A DNA stretch of 64,000 bases from the NCBI GenBank assembly GCA_018881555.1, contig JACAXG010000008.1, forward strand, positions 15,060,816 through 15,124,815, in the 5' to 3' direction. Source of the stretch: Amblyornis subalaris (lineage: Eukaryota; Chordata; Aves; Passeriformes; Ptilonorhynchidae). This document shows, in pieces, positions 1 through 11,036 of the stretch. Position numbers and translations under genes: made by a program. Under the pieces are notes generated by a model. The model was given only the letters and a program-made list of their open reading frames with translations. It had not been told where the DNA came from and did no database searches. Numbering within the stretch: the first letter of the stretch is position 1; each line of letters opens with the position of its first letter.

Positions 1-3000
1 CAACGAAGTTGACTTTTGAGTCCAATATTGGACTATCCTGCCTTAGCGTTCAGCACATCTAAAAATTGGGAACAGGGTGGCCTCTGTCCCACTGGGCACA
101 GTGCTTCTGTAATTCTGAGGAACTGTACCAGGTACTTTTATTAATAGAAAAGAAAACTCTACAAATCTGTTTCCTACGGATGTTATGACTATCCCTTGCG
201 GAATGTTTACGTGTGGGGAATTCTGGTTACAAAATACCTCTTTGCTTGTGATTTCCTTATCAGAACTGGAGGCTATCAGAATTCTCTCATGTGCAATCTT
301 ATGGGACCAGGCCAATGCTATTTTCTTGCCAAGAGTTTTTCAGAGCAAATAAGAGGTCTAACAGGCATTCATGTAGATGGATTTTTTTGGTGGTTTTTGG
401 TTTTTTGGGGAGAGGGTTGTTTATTTGGGGGTTTTTTGGGGGGGAAAGGTTGNTTGTTTGTTTTTTGGTGTGTGTTGGCTGCTGGATAGTTGAATACTGG
501 TCATAGATGTGTTTTTTCGATATCTTTGTTTCTCTGTCCATGAATATGAGACCAATATTAGTGTCACCAATATAAAGTCCCGTAAAGGTCTTAGAGTGGA
601 AAATGCTGGATNTGACATCAGTGGTGATGCCAACAAGTTTTGGGGTGTTTTAGAGGTGTCAGTGATACTGCCTGGGATGGTACGGATATTCACCCTTTGT
701 TCCTTTGGCATGTGCTACAAACAGGAGCAGGGGGGCTTTTCTACAAAGTTCCCCTTTCAGGTCTCTATGTCACTGTAGAAAATATAGAGCATCCTCTTTC
801 ACTTTTAGAAGGAAATGATCCTAAACAACACACTGCCTGTGCTGTGGCCTCCAGGCAGATGGCCAGCATCATTATCCTTTAAGGGCACATTAACAGCAAC
901 CTTCAGTTCAGAGGCGTTGAGTTGTATCTCTCCCATGAGATGCCAGAATGGGGACAAGGCGTGGATCCCTCTTGCAGCAGCAGGCAGTGTCAGTGGGAAA
1001 AACATTTGTTCTGCTCCTGGCCTGTCTTGTGGACAGGGATTTGGAGAGAACACAGTAAAGGTGATGTTGCAGATAAAAGCGAGCTGCCAGGCAGAAGCAC
1101 AGGCTGTAGGCTTTTCTGCAGCCAGATGCAGTTAATAGATGCCACCCTCCACTGCCTGCTTTAGAGGAAGGCACAGTCTTCATAATAGGCCAAAATCACG
1201 GACTTCTATTTGCACCATAATGATCTCTGGAAAGAAATTTCTCCCTGATTAACATATGCCCAGAAGNGTTTGCAATGAATAGGCCTCACAGTTCCATCTT
1301 CTGAGCGCCGCAGACATTCGGTCGTATCTTCAGCTGGTGGAAACTGGCATCGCTTTGTTGCCTTTCCAAGTCAATTTGCAATGAGTGAAGATTGGTCTTT
1401 CTGTTCTCCTTCACATGAAGGTCATGTAACTTTTGTGGCTTTGTGCAATATGTTCTTCCTAAAGAGAAATGAATGTGCAGTTGTGTTTTATTTTGCAATG
1501 ATCTTCTAAAGTACCCAGTTCAAAGATTGGGCGTGCTTGACACACTTTCCACCCATTTCTTTCAAATTAATAATCCTCTGATGCCTCTCACGTGATCTGT
1601 TGGTCCTGCAACAGTTTGAGCTTTGATGGAGTAGGAATCTTTGAACAACAAGGAAGCACTGGAAAATCTGGGGAACTTCTGTTTCAGAGGCTTTGATATT
1701 GTGCTGGTACACTATCCCACTGTTAGGCTGCTTCAGTGTTTCCAGTCTCACAGGGTCATTTCACAATAGATACGGGAAAGATTTTCACTTGGATTGTCTG
1801 CAGTTTTCCTACTTGCCTGGGGAAGACCATAACTTACCCACTAAGATGACCTGTACCTTGTTTTCAAAGGGATCTAAGAGCAGGGTGATTCGAAGGAACA
1901 GTGTAGAAAGTTGGAGAAGAAACAACCCCCCGAGGAAAGTTCTCATTCTAAGGCCTCAGTGAGAGACCTGGGAGGCAGACATTTTCCCATCCCTCTCCTT
2001 TCTTCTCAGTGATGATTAAGAGTGTCAGCTGCCACTCAGTGTGAGCAAAGGTTTAAGAATTTCTCTCCCACATAGTGCAGACATGAGTTGTTCTGCGGGT
2101 CTGCCGAAATTAGGACTCAGCTTCCTGCCCAGTCAGGCTTTGAATCAAATTTCCCAGTGTGGCAGGGAAGAAGCTGGTTAGCTGGGTATCCTCCAGACCA
2201 GCCTCCAAACGCAGATGAGAGCTCAGAGCACTCTAGGAAGCTGGAAGAGTCTCTAAACATTTATGGGAACAAATTGACTTGAGAGGGTTTCAGGCATTCC
2301 AAGCAATGAGGAGGAAATGTCCCCTTTGAAAGCCAGTAGAGGTTTTCAGGAACTGCTGTCTCTTCTGAGAGGAAAAGCACAGACTTTGAACTATGAATCC
2401 AGAGCCGCCCCAAACTCTGGATAAAGGCAGAGCATCTTTAACGGCCAAGCCCAGCAAGGCTGGCACAAGTGGTCAGGAGCAGGAAGCGTCCTACAAGACA
2501 GGATCTCAGCTGCTCGAAGGACATCAGGGAGCATTCACATAGGAATGGGAGGAGAAGCCATCACTGTCACAAGTGGTGTGAGGAGTCGGATCTGCTTTCT
2601 AACATGTCCTTCTGGGTGTTCTTCAGTGTCAAGGCAGAGCTCAGTTTATNAATCATTCCCTTGGTAGGGCACCAGCAGAGACTTCTTGCTCTGTTTGTCC
2701 CCCAGTTTTCTCGAAATTCGTAGAACTCAGTATGTTGGTGGCTTGTCTCCTTGTTGAAGTAGGACAACAATTCCCAGAGGTAATGGGGTGCATGGTGTGA
2801 CCACGTAGAGGACTTGCCTTCCTTATGTATGGGAGGAAATGGCTGCAGATCACTTCTGTGAAGTTGCCACTTTCATAGGTCTGATCTCCAGGAAAAATCA
2901 CCTCTGAAGTGAAAAAGGTGACTGCCCTGTGACACTGAATGCATCTGTCAGTTCTGTTTCACTTTAAGCAGTCAGTAACTGATCTCAAAGGTCTTGTTTG

Positions 3001-4985
3001 CACTTGATGATGCCTCAGAAGTCCTTAGTCACTCTTTACCCGAATTCACCCTGGTACATCTGTTTACTTCATGGTTGTGTGATAGTTGGGAAGTCCTCAA
3101 GAATGTTGAAACTATCTTCTTCCTAAAAACGTNGTCCTGCTGCTTTTATAATAAGAAAGTAGGTTGGGTGTCACATTCCTTGATAAAACACAGCTGTGTA
3201 TCAGTCCCAGCATTTCTCAGGTGTTGAGACAGCTCAGTTTTGCTCAGTTTTGCTGTCTGCTTGTGCTCAGAATCTCCTGGCTGTTAAACTCCAGGAGGGC
3301 CAACACAGGTTTATACCTCNAAAATGTTAAGTACATATTACATTTATGTCAAAGAGAAACATCTTGGACTACCCTCTCAGTCCCTGCCCTGGACACAGTT
3401 AAAGGTCTGTATCAGCANGGAAGAACAAAATGAACTTTTTTTTTTTCCCCTGTTTTTGACTTTGAAGGGTGTTTGGGGCTGTGTTCAGCTTGGCTCTGCC
3501 CTACCTTTACTGCTGTCTATGTCTATGCATGTCTGTGTCACTTGGATCCCTCTGTCTTTGCTGAGGGGTAAGATTGCATACACAGCAAGTTGCTGAGGTC
3601 ATCTGAAGTGCACTTGTATTCATTTTGTGGTAACTTGGTCACGAATTTAAGCTCTGAAGGACACCGAGCAATTGTGCTTATCAGTAGGAGCCCTGGTGCT
3701 CACCGTTTGCTTTTGGGCTCTTTTCGAAGTTATCTTCAACCTCAGTCATCGCTGGCATCCAGGGAGCTTAACATCAGACAATTGTCTGAGTATTCATTAA
3801 GCTCTGAGTGCTTAAACAGTGAAACCTCTACAAAAGCACCTCTGAAAGCTGAAGAAGAAAAATATAACTGCCTGTAAAGAAACTTTCCTGCTGGTAGCCG
3901 TAAATCAGTAGGTTTTTAGTAGCTTGTGATGAGCATCTTAATGGGGCCTATCAATCTGACTGCATTTAAAGTTTCAGCCATTGTTACATTACCCAAGTGA
4001 TCACAGATCCTCTGATGGCAGAGATAACTTGGGAAAGATTTAGCAGAATATGAGCTTATCTCAAATTGCGACCTGACAACTGCGATAGCTCTAACTGCCT
4101 AAAATTACTGGTGTGCATCTTTCCAGGATGCACAGAGACAGCACTGATGCCATTTTGTCTTTTGTGGCAGCTCAGCTATTTGTCTTCTCATGTCTCCTAC
4201 CTTCATTTTCTACCTGTAGACAATAGCAATTCACTCCTGTCACACGTGGCCCAGGAGACATGGAGTTAAAATTCAGATAAAGGAGAGAAACCAGGAAGCA
4301 GTGTATGAGCCAATGCNATCAGGAATTTGGGGTGATATAAAATTTGGGCAGCCACCTCTCCTCTAGCAATGGGTGCAGCATAGCTACTTGAGAGTCTCAC
4401 CCTTTGTATTTTGCTCCTGTTTCAAAGCCAGCAGTAAAGAAAAAAGGTCTCCATGAACATCCTGTGGCTTAGGAACATGAGGAAGCATAAATTGCTGGTG
4501 TTAGGCACTTCTCTTCAACCAGCTGTCCCGAAGGCCATTTGAGCTGTAGAGCCCATCCATCACNTTGGCTACTGACGCCAGTGCCACTGCCGAGGAAAGA
4601 TCAGTCAAGCTGGATTATCAAAGCCAAAGCCAGAGACGGCTCTTGTGGGAAGTGTTTGAGAAAGACTCATGTCTTAATTCCTCACTGTGTATGAAATAAA
4701 AAGGGGATTGTGCACGAGGGGTGGGAATACCCTGTTTCTCATTATCTGAATGCATGGTCTTGAAAGAGAGGGTGGAGCCCCTGTGCAAAAGATAAATCAT
4801 ATTAGTACAGTTTGTTTCCCTGTTTTTGCCTTCCAGGGCTCTCTTCTGGGGGCTGGAGTCGCAGGGCTTTGTATTTGAACTCATGTATAGTTAGTAGCAA
4901 AGATGGGTTGTTTTTCACGTGAAAAGAAAGCGCCAGACATGGGGGAATGGAAAAAACAGACCTGGAAGACGGAGCGAAAGCTCTT
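1..4985. other. Unique non-coding stretch
   Basis: I see no gene, RNA gene or recognisable transposon here apart from the G/T-rich tract listed separately. Open frames do not exceed about 106 codons and none shows a domain, splice context or codon pattern that would support translation. A perfect 10-bp tandem duplication (gctcagtttt twice) lies at 3232-3251. Base composition is ordinary for avian intron or intergenic DNA. Confidence 0.7.
379..478 (+). repeat. G/T-rich low-complexity tract with G-runs
   Basis: The + strand is almost entirely G and T for about 100 bases. It carries four G-runs of three or more: 407-410, 414-416, 427-431 and 438-444, separated by 3, 10 and 6 bases. Four such runs could fold as a G-quadruplex, although the 10-base loop is longer than the usual 7-base cutoff. 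A second, milder tract of the same kind lies at 27004-27062. Confidence 0.75.
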
Positions 4986-4989
4986 TACT

Positions 4990-5330
4990 CGTGAGAAAGT
5001 GACCACTGTGACTTCGGAGGCGCAGAGGCGGGCCCAGCCCCCCGCCCGCATCCGGCAGCGCTGGCTGTGCTGCGGGCACCGGCTGCGAGAGCCGTCACGG
5101 CCGAGCTGTCACCGGCGCCGACAGCCGGGCTGTGCCACGGGGAGTGGATGTGACTGATGGCATCTGTCCCTGCCGGTAGCGGGGATGCCCTCCGGGGAGC
5201 GAGTGGCCCTGGCGGCTCAGCACACGGTGCAGCTCGGGAGCCGCAGCTCCNGCAGGCGGGAGGAGGGAGCGCCTGGAAGTGTCTTTGGGGCACGTGTGTG
5301 GGCGGAGGGCAGCGATGTGCACTGGCCTGC
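4990..5330. promoter_or_regulatory. CpG island without an assigned gene
   Basis: By hand count there are about 32 CpG dinucleotides between 5017 and 5330, close to one per 10 bases, in strongly G+C-rich sequence. The flanks are CpG-poor like most of the window. In birds, as in mammals, unmethylated CpG islands often mark promoters. There is no TATA box at a suitable place and no convincing coding frame on either strand. It could be the 5' end of an unrecognised or non-coding transcript, an intragenic or orphan island, or a GC-rich patch shaped by biased gene conversion. The island is directly visible; promoter activity is inference. Confidence 0.5.
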
Positions 5331-5406
5331 GAGCTGCACTCTGGTGTGATTCAGTCACCAGCCCTGTCTCTTGGCTTGCTTCAGAGCATAAAGCAACTCA
5401 GAAGCC

Positions 5407-5430
5407 TTTTTTTTTTTTTTTTTTTTTTTT
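5407..5430 (+). repeat. T24 homopolymer
   Basis: There are 24 uninterrupted T residues just downstream of the CpG island. Such a tract could be the tail of a minus-strand polyadenylated retrocopy, but the sequence to its right shows no coding remnant. CR1, the main avian LINE, does not use poly(A) tails. It is best treated as a mononucleotide repeat whose length may vary. Confidence 0.9.
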
Positions 5431-8400
5431 AAATTGGAATCTGGGGCTTTCCGATAGGTGTGTTCCAAACCCAGCTATTTCTAGCAGGACATTTCAGGAC
5501 TTTTGGTAGGAGTGTGTGTGAGAACAGGTTTTGCTAACCAAACCCCAATTTTTCCCACATCTCTACTGTGGGATTTCTTGCAGAGGATGTATATGTGACT
5601 TACTTAGATTTTAGGAAAGAAAACTTACCTGAGAACCAAAACCTCCTTCAGAAAAATACTGTGATAAACCTTTTCCAGCTCCATGAAATGTTTCTCAGAA
5701 GGCAGGAAGCAACTCCCTGCCTCCCTCACTGTGGTTAAACAAGGCTGAGCAGTGGATGGGCAAGATGCAGCTTGATGGGGGTGAAGGGCCCTGCATGCCC
5801 TGGGGCTGGCAGGCAGAGGCTCCAGGCTGGGAAAAGCCAGCNAGGTCCCACCTAAGCCTGCGGTGAACCAGGAACTGCAGTGTTGGGAATGTGTCCCAAA
5901 CAGCTCAGTAAGTTCTGAACAAGAAGACACAGGTATTTGCTAGGGGTCCTAACTTCGACTTGAGTGGAACTTTGCACAGAAATCCACTGAAAACCGAGGA
6001 AGTAGCATCCTTTTTACACCTACAGGAGAAGGTCCAACACGATCTGTGTCAATTAAGCAGGGAGGTGAACTGCAGTAAAAGAACAGAGTAGCTCAGAATA
6101 CTCAGCTATGGCATTCCCTGCGTGGTCTGGTAGTGCCAAGACCCTTAAATGTTGTTAAAGCTTCTCTGGCAGCAGCCTTTAGGAGCACTGACACAAGGCA
6201 TAACTGCAGTGCAGGTAACATGCTCCTTGCTTCCTGCAAAAATTCATCAGTGGCTGCTTTGTTCCTCATCAGATTTGATTAAAGTCTCTCAAACTGCATT
6301 AAAAATGGAAAGAATGGTGCTATTAATTTCCACAGCTGCTGATTACAGGGGGTTTGTTGGATTAGGTAGTTCAGTGGTCAGGTCAGGCTCTGGTGTCCTT
6401 AAATGAAAGGGCCAGACATGCTGTGCAGAGAAAAGCGAGCCCAGTTCTGCTCCACGGTGACTCCCCCACTCACGGGGTCCTGCAGGAGTGGTTTGAATTG
6501 TGTGCCCCATGGATGGGACATCTTGTCACAGTGAGTGACTTCCACAACAGCTACTGGTGTTGGCTGTCTTGGCAGGGAGACCGAGACTGAACACACGATG
6601 GGGAATGAGCTCTGGGCTCGCTCTAGAAGTGACCTCTTTAGTTAAGGGTCAGGGCACATGGACAGGCAGCAGTAAAGGGGGACTTTGGGATTATTTGTGG
6701 ACAGACAGCTGACATCAACTTGCAGGGCTGCTTGCTGCAGTGCACTTCACTGTAATTTAAAATTGGGTGTATTTTTAATGCTGAAAAAAGAAATTAAGCT
6801 GAAAGAAAGCCACAGGAAGAAGGCCTGAAAAAAAGGTTCCAAGAAATCAAGTGAACAGTTTCCTGGAGTTGCATGTCTGGGTATTGCTCAGGGTGGAACA
6901 AGGCTTGTTTTCTAAGATCAGCTCTCAGCTTACGCCCCAGTAGCGAGGCCATGATCACTGCAGTATCTGTACTGGCTCTGGCCAAAGTCTCGCCTTATAA
7001 CCCTGTACCTTGTTCCTGACTGGATCCAGTGACATTAGAGGGAGTGCAAGAGAGAAACTTTGTAGTATGATGCATCCTCTGGCATAACCTCTGGCCCATG
7101 GCATCAGCATCCTGATGTTTTTTGGTGCACCCTTTAATTGCAGTGGTTCTAGATTGGGGTTTGGTCTAGTTTTTTGTTTGGTTGGTTGGGTTTTTTTTCT
7201 GAGAGGTACTGAACACTTGTGATTTGATCACCTTTCTGCCCTTTGTATGTCTACAGACCTTGGTCTCCTCTCTGTGGCATCTCTTGTCTGAACTGAGGCA
7301 TCCTCCCACACAGAGAAAGGAGCTGTGCATTATGCAAAATCACTGGTCGGTCCATTCTTCTTCTCCATGCATTGCCTATCCTTTCCAAGAGAGTGTGATG
7401 AGATATTCCCCCACAGAAGTCATGACTTAGGTGCCTCACAGGGTCATTTTTTCATGGCGGCTTTAAAAAAGGAAGGCTTCACCTTCCTTTGCTTTAGCCT
7501 TTCAGTGATCCTTTGAAATCCTACATGTGTTCGTGACCATTCCTGAGCCCTGAGCTGGCATTTTCAAAGCACTGTCTGCAGCAACCCCAGGCAAAATGAT
7601 AGATGACTGTGAGAGCAGAAGGAAGCACTGTGTGCTCACGGAGTGGAGAGCTCTGTGATGTGCAGGTAGACACTTCTGATTTTATACTTGGCCAGTGTTT
7701 TATTTATGCTCTTGGAGCATGGGGCATGTCTGCTTGTTCGGCCTCGGAAGTGGCCTGACTGCAGCAATCAAGACAAGTAGAGCAAAGCATTTCCAGATTC
7801 TTGGTCATATCTGAGAACTCCCTGGGTTACTGGCTGGGTTGTGCAGATGCTGTGCTAGGAAGAAAGAGGAAGCATTGGTTTGAGTTGTAGATTGCAGGTG
7901 CTTCAGAATAGCCTTGCAACCTCCTGGATGTAGAGTCAGCCTTGTATCGGGCGCTGGTGCTGGTAACAGCAATGTAATCTGGCCCTAGGGTTATTCCATG
8001 TACATCCCCTGCTTGTTTTGTGGTTTTGAATTTCCCTAAAACAGTTTTTTCCTAAAGTTAAGCAGCGAAGATGAAATCCCCCTTTGCTTCATTTTTATTC
8101 CTTTTTGTAGATGCTATTGTCTCGCTGAGAAAATGAATTTGAGCATGGAACACCATGTTCCCATTCCTCCACTCTTCCCCTCTGTGCCTGGAGGCCTCTG
8201 CTCCCTTTTGTTTGTGTTTTGATGTAAAGCTCTTGCAGAGCACNTGTGTTACATAGGTGTGTGCTACCTATAGACTACACAGCTTCTACTCACTGAGAAA
8301 AGGTGAGTTTATACCTGCTCATCAGAGCTGCAATAAGGGCTGGATTTCCAGATTTTGCCTTTATTTAAGCAAGTTTCTTTTATTTATCTAAGTACAAGCC

Positions 8401-9059
8401 ATCTTCCCACTCTTGGCATTTTCAACTAGTTCNACTCATATAAGGCTTCAGGGTTTGACTTCATCTATTCAGACCAGCCTTGCTGGTCAGGGTACTCTAT
8501 CCATTTTTATTCAGTTACAGAGTTAAGCTGGTGACTCTGAACTCTCCTCCTGAGGCAGATAACGCACCATGTGGGTGACANATTTAGGTCTATCCCTTGG
8601 ATTTACGTCCCTCTCCTCTATGGAGGTGAGCTACTTCTTTGTCATAACACACACCAAAAAAAAGGCAGAAATGTAAANAGAAATGTATGGATTTAGATAT
8701 TGAGGCAATATGCATAGAATTAAAATTATTGAAAATTTAAAATGGATTTAGGGAGAGGGCAGCAGTACCCTCCTGGGCTGTATGCAAGAGGAGCTGTTGC
8801 ATTTAGGGAAGGAGAAAGAAGTGCTGAGGTATTTAGATGACTGCTCTGTTTTGCTTTGTCACAGAAAAAGGGATGGTGTAAAGGGCAAGGTGGGGGGCAG
8901 AACAGCTTTTGCGTTTGTGCATGGGCAGGGACAAATAACTGTGATGCTGTAAATATTGCAGCTGACACAGCAGAGACCCATTTGCCCTGGAATATAGGGC
9001 AATAAATGCAGTCAGGTGATTCAGGGGTGCTGTGCGTAAGTCTGCCAGGTAGTCAGGCG

Positions 9060-9235
9060 AGAGCCGATCAGGAAATAATTATGGCTGATAAGGGGAGCTT
9101 GTAAGGAGGCCAGCACCTTCTGTGACCATGAAAAGTGTTAATGATTAACTGTTATGGAAAAGCTGGAAGCACATTCTCCCCTTCCTCCAAAGTCACACCC
9201 GGCTGCTCTCCTGCATCATTAACTCGGGCGCTGCC
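9060..9235. promoter_or_regulatory. Candidate enhancer with HNF1 palindrome and GATA site
   Basis: Positions 9137-9149 read GTTAATGATTAAC, an exact match to the palindromic HNF1A/HNF1B consensus GTTAATNATTAAC. A GATA-type site, TGATAAG, lies at 9086-9092, and further A/T-rich homeodomain-like cores (ATAATTAT, CATTAA) surround them. HNF1 and GATA factors act together in liver, gut, kidney and pancreas enhancers. Twelve fixed bases are expected about 0.004 times by chance in 64 kb at equal base frequencies. The motif is visible; binding and enhancer function are inference. Confidence 0.35.
9137..9149. promoter_or_regulatory. Perfect HNF1 palindromic site
   Basis: The sequence GTTAATGATTAAC is two inverted half-sites around one free base, the form bound by HNF1 homeodomain dimers. 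No mismatch to the consensus is present. Binding is not shown. Confidence 0.4.
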
Positions 9236-10147
9236 CTGCGAGAGCAGCTGGGCGTGAACCAGCTTAAATTCAGGGCGGCAGGATGTGGATGGGAAAGCTC
9301 ATTGCTCCCGAGAAGGGCACGGTTGGCACGGTGCTGTGTCTATCCAGGTGCCTGGATCTCCGGAGCTAATTCCTGGGGAAATCCATACCGCTCCTGGGGA
9401 AAGTGGGCGAGATTGCGGTCCCTTGTGTACTGCAAATGAAACCCCACCCTGGAAATGTGCTCGGATGGGTGGGTGACAGAAAGCTGCGTGGCTTGAAGAT
9501 GGATTTGGGGTAAAGATGCAAGAGGGAGGAGAGGGGACATCTCCTGCACTTTGAGCCGATGCAGCAGTGTGTGGCAGGTGCTTCAGGACAGNTACACTGA
9601 CACAGAGTGCAGCTTCCAGGACCTGCTCTGGACAAGGTGCTGTGATCATGGGCTTGCACCTTGTAGCACTGCTGCAGGAACACAAAACAGGCCACAGACC
9701 CTCTCAGCGGTATATGATGGTGCTCAGGATAAATGACATAAGGTTTGTATATCCTGGCTGTGTATATTCCTAGGGTTGGCCAAAGGGATGCAAGGATAGG
9801 AACCTCACAGCAAGCTGGCAGTGCCTCTAGTTTGGATCATCCCTTTGCAGCCGAGAACTGCAGAGAAAAACAGCCTCTTCTGAGTGATGGTTGTTCCTTC
9901 TGTCCACAGCTCCCCTGGAACAGTGAGGGCAGAGCCATGCCTGGTGCTTGGCAGGCACCAAACTACAGTCTGGAGATTCACTCCTTGTAGGGAATTGGCC
10001 TGGAATGTTAAGGCATTGGTGGTATTAAATATAGGCAGTGGGGATGGTGCTGGAGCTGTAGTTNGGATCTTGAATAGACTTTACTTTGCAGCCTTTCTGT
10101 ACAGCTCTTAGAGTGATTGCTAATGAATTTTACTTGACTAATGCTAG

Positions 10148-10184
10148 CTAATTAATTTTTATTAATTAGGTCACATTTAGTGAC
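10148..10184. repeat. Two adjoining perfect inverted repeats next to an LTR
   Basis: At 10148-10169, 9-bp arms (ctaattaat and attaattag) flank a 4-base spacer. Directly next to it, at 10170-10184, 5-bp arms (gtcac and gtgac) flank a 5-base spacer. The LTR begins at about 10188, three bases further on. Both palindromes are exact. They may simply be A/T-rich host sequence, a homeodomain or nuclear-receptor site, or a cruciform-prone site that the retrovirus used as a target. Confidence 0.7.
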
Positions 10185-10187
10185 TAG

Positions 10188-11036
10188 TGTCCTGGTTTCA
10201 CCTGGGATAGAGTTCATTTTCTTCCTAGTAGCTGGTACAGTGCTGTGTTTTGGAGGCAGGAGGAGAATAATGTTGATAATAAGAAAGATGGAGAGGTACT
10301 TTTTGCAAGGATATGTAGTGACAGAACAAAGGGGAATGGCTTTGAACTGACAGAGGACGAGTTTAGATTGGATATTAGAAAAGAAAGACTTTACTGTGAT
10401 GGTGGTGAGACCCTGGCACAGACTGGCCAGAGAAGTTTTGGATGTTCCATCCCTGGAAGTGTTCAAGGCCATGTTGGATGGAGCTCTGAACAACCTGGTC
10501 AAGTGAAAAGGCTCCCTGCCCATGACAGGGAGTGGGACTGGATGATCTTTAATGTCCCTTCCAACCCAAACCATTCTATTATTCTGTGGTAACCCACTGA
10601 TATCTTAGTTGTTACTGAGCGGTGCTTTTACGGAGTCAGTGATCTTTCAGATTCTCACCACACCAGCTAGAAGGTTTGGGGGCACAAGAAGCTGGGAGGG
10701 GACACAGCCGGGACAGGTGACCCCAACTGACCTAAGCGATGTTCCAGACCAAGTGGCACCATGCTCAGTGTGTGAACTGTGGGGAAAGCTAGACTGGGGC
10801 TGCTGCTCCAGAACTGGCTGGGCATAGGTCAGTGTGTGGTGAGCAATTGTTTTGTATATTCTAATTATTCTTTTTAAAAAATTATTATTATCCATTCCAT
10901 TTCTGTCCTATTAAACTGTCTTTATCTAAACCCATGAATTTTGCTTTTGTTTTTCCTAATTCTCTCCCCCATCCCGCTGTGGGGGGAGTGAGTGAGCAGC
11001 TGCGTGTTTCTCAGCTGCCTGGCTTAAACAACAACA
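10188..11036 (+). mobile_element. Solo LTR (songbird ERVL-type), split by a nested CR1
   Basis: From memory this matches a very common songbird endogenous-retrovirus LTR family. The left end reads tgtcctggtttcacctggga and is followed by the characteristic cctagtagctggtacagtgc segment. After an interruption the LTR resumes at about 10589. The second part includes an agaagctgggaggggacaca motif, a tgctcagtgtgtgaactg stretch in the core-promoter region, ATTAAA near 10911 as polyadenylation signal, and a right end of ...aacaaca. The two parts total about 541 bases (10188-10280 and 10589-11036). No gag, pol or env remnant is attached, so it is a solo LTR left by recombination between two LTRs. I could not find a matching 5-bp target duplication (actag on the left, ggccc on the right), so a boundary may be a few bases off. 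Confidence 0.85.
10281..10588 (+). mobile_element. 5'-truncated CR1 LINE inserted in the LTR
   Basis: This is the 3' end of a CR1 non-LTR retrotransposon. One + frame still reads CSDRTKGNGFELTEDEFRLD-like sequence, the conserved C-terminal region of CR1 ORF2, but it is frame-shifted afterwards. The segment continues through the typical gactggatgatctttaatg and cccttccaacccaaaccatt block and ends in attctatt/attctgtg octamer-like tail units. Left of it the LTR stops at ttgataat; right of it the LTR resumes at gtaacccactgat, consistent with an insertion that duplicated only about three bases (taa). The CR1 is therefore younger than the LTR. Confidence 0.88.

Larger units (their letters stand above)
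5431..10147. other. Unique non-coding stretch
   Basis: No gene or transposon is recognised. Frames are at most about 128 codons and lack domains. A G/T-rich patch lies at 7167-7198. The only notable segment is the motif cluster at 9060-9235, listed separately. Confidence 0.7.

Noticed and set aside
5407..5430. Poly(A) tail of a minus-strand processed pseudogene
   Set aside because: The sequence to its right shows no coding remnant, and avian CR1 rarely mobilises polyadenylated transcripts.
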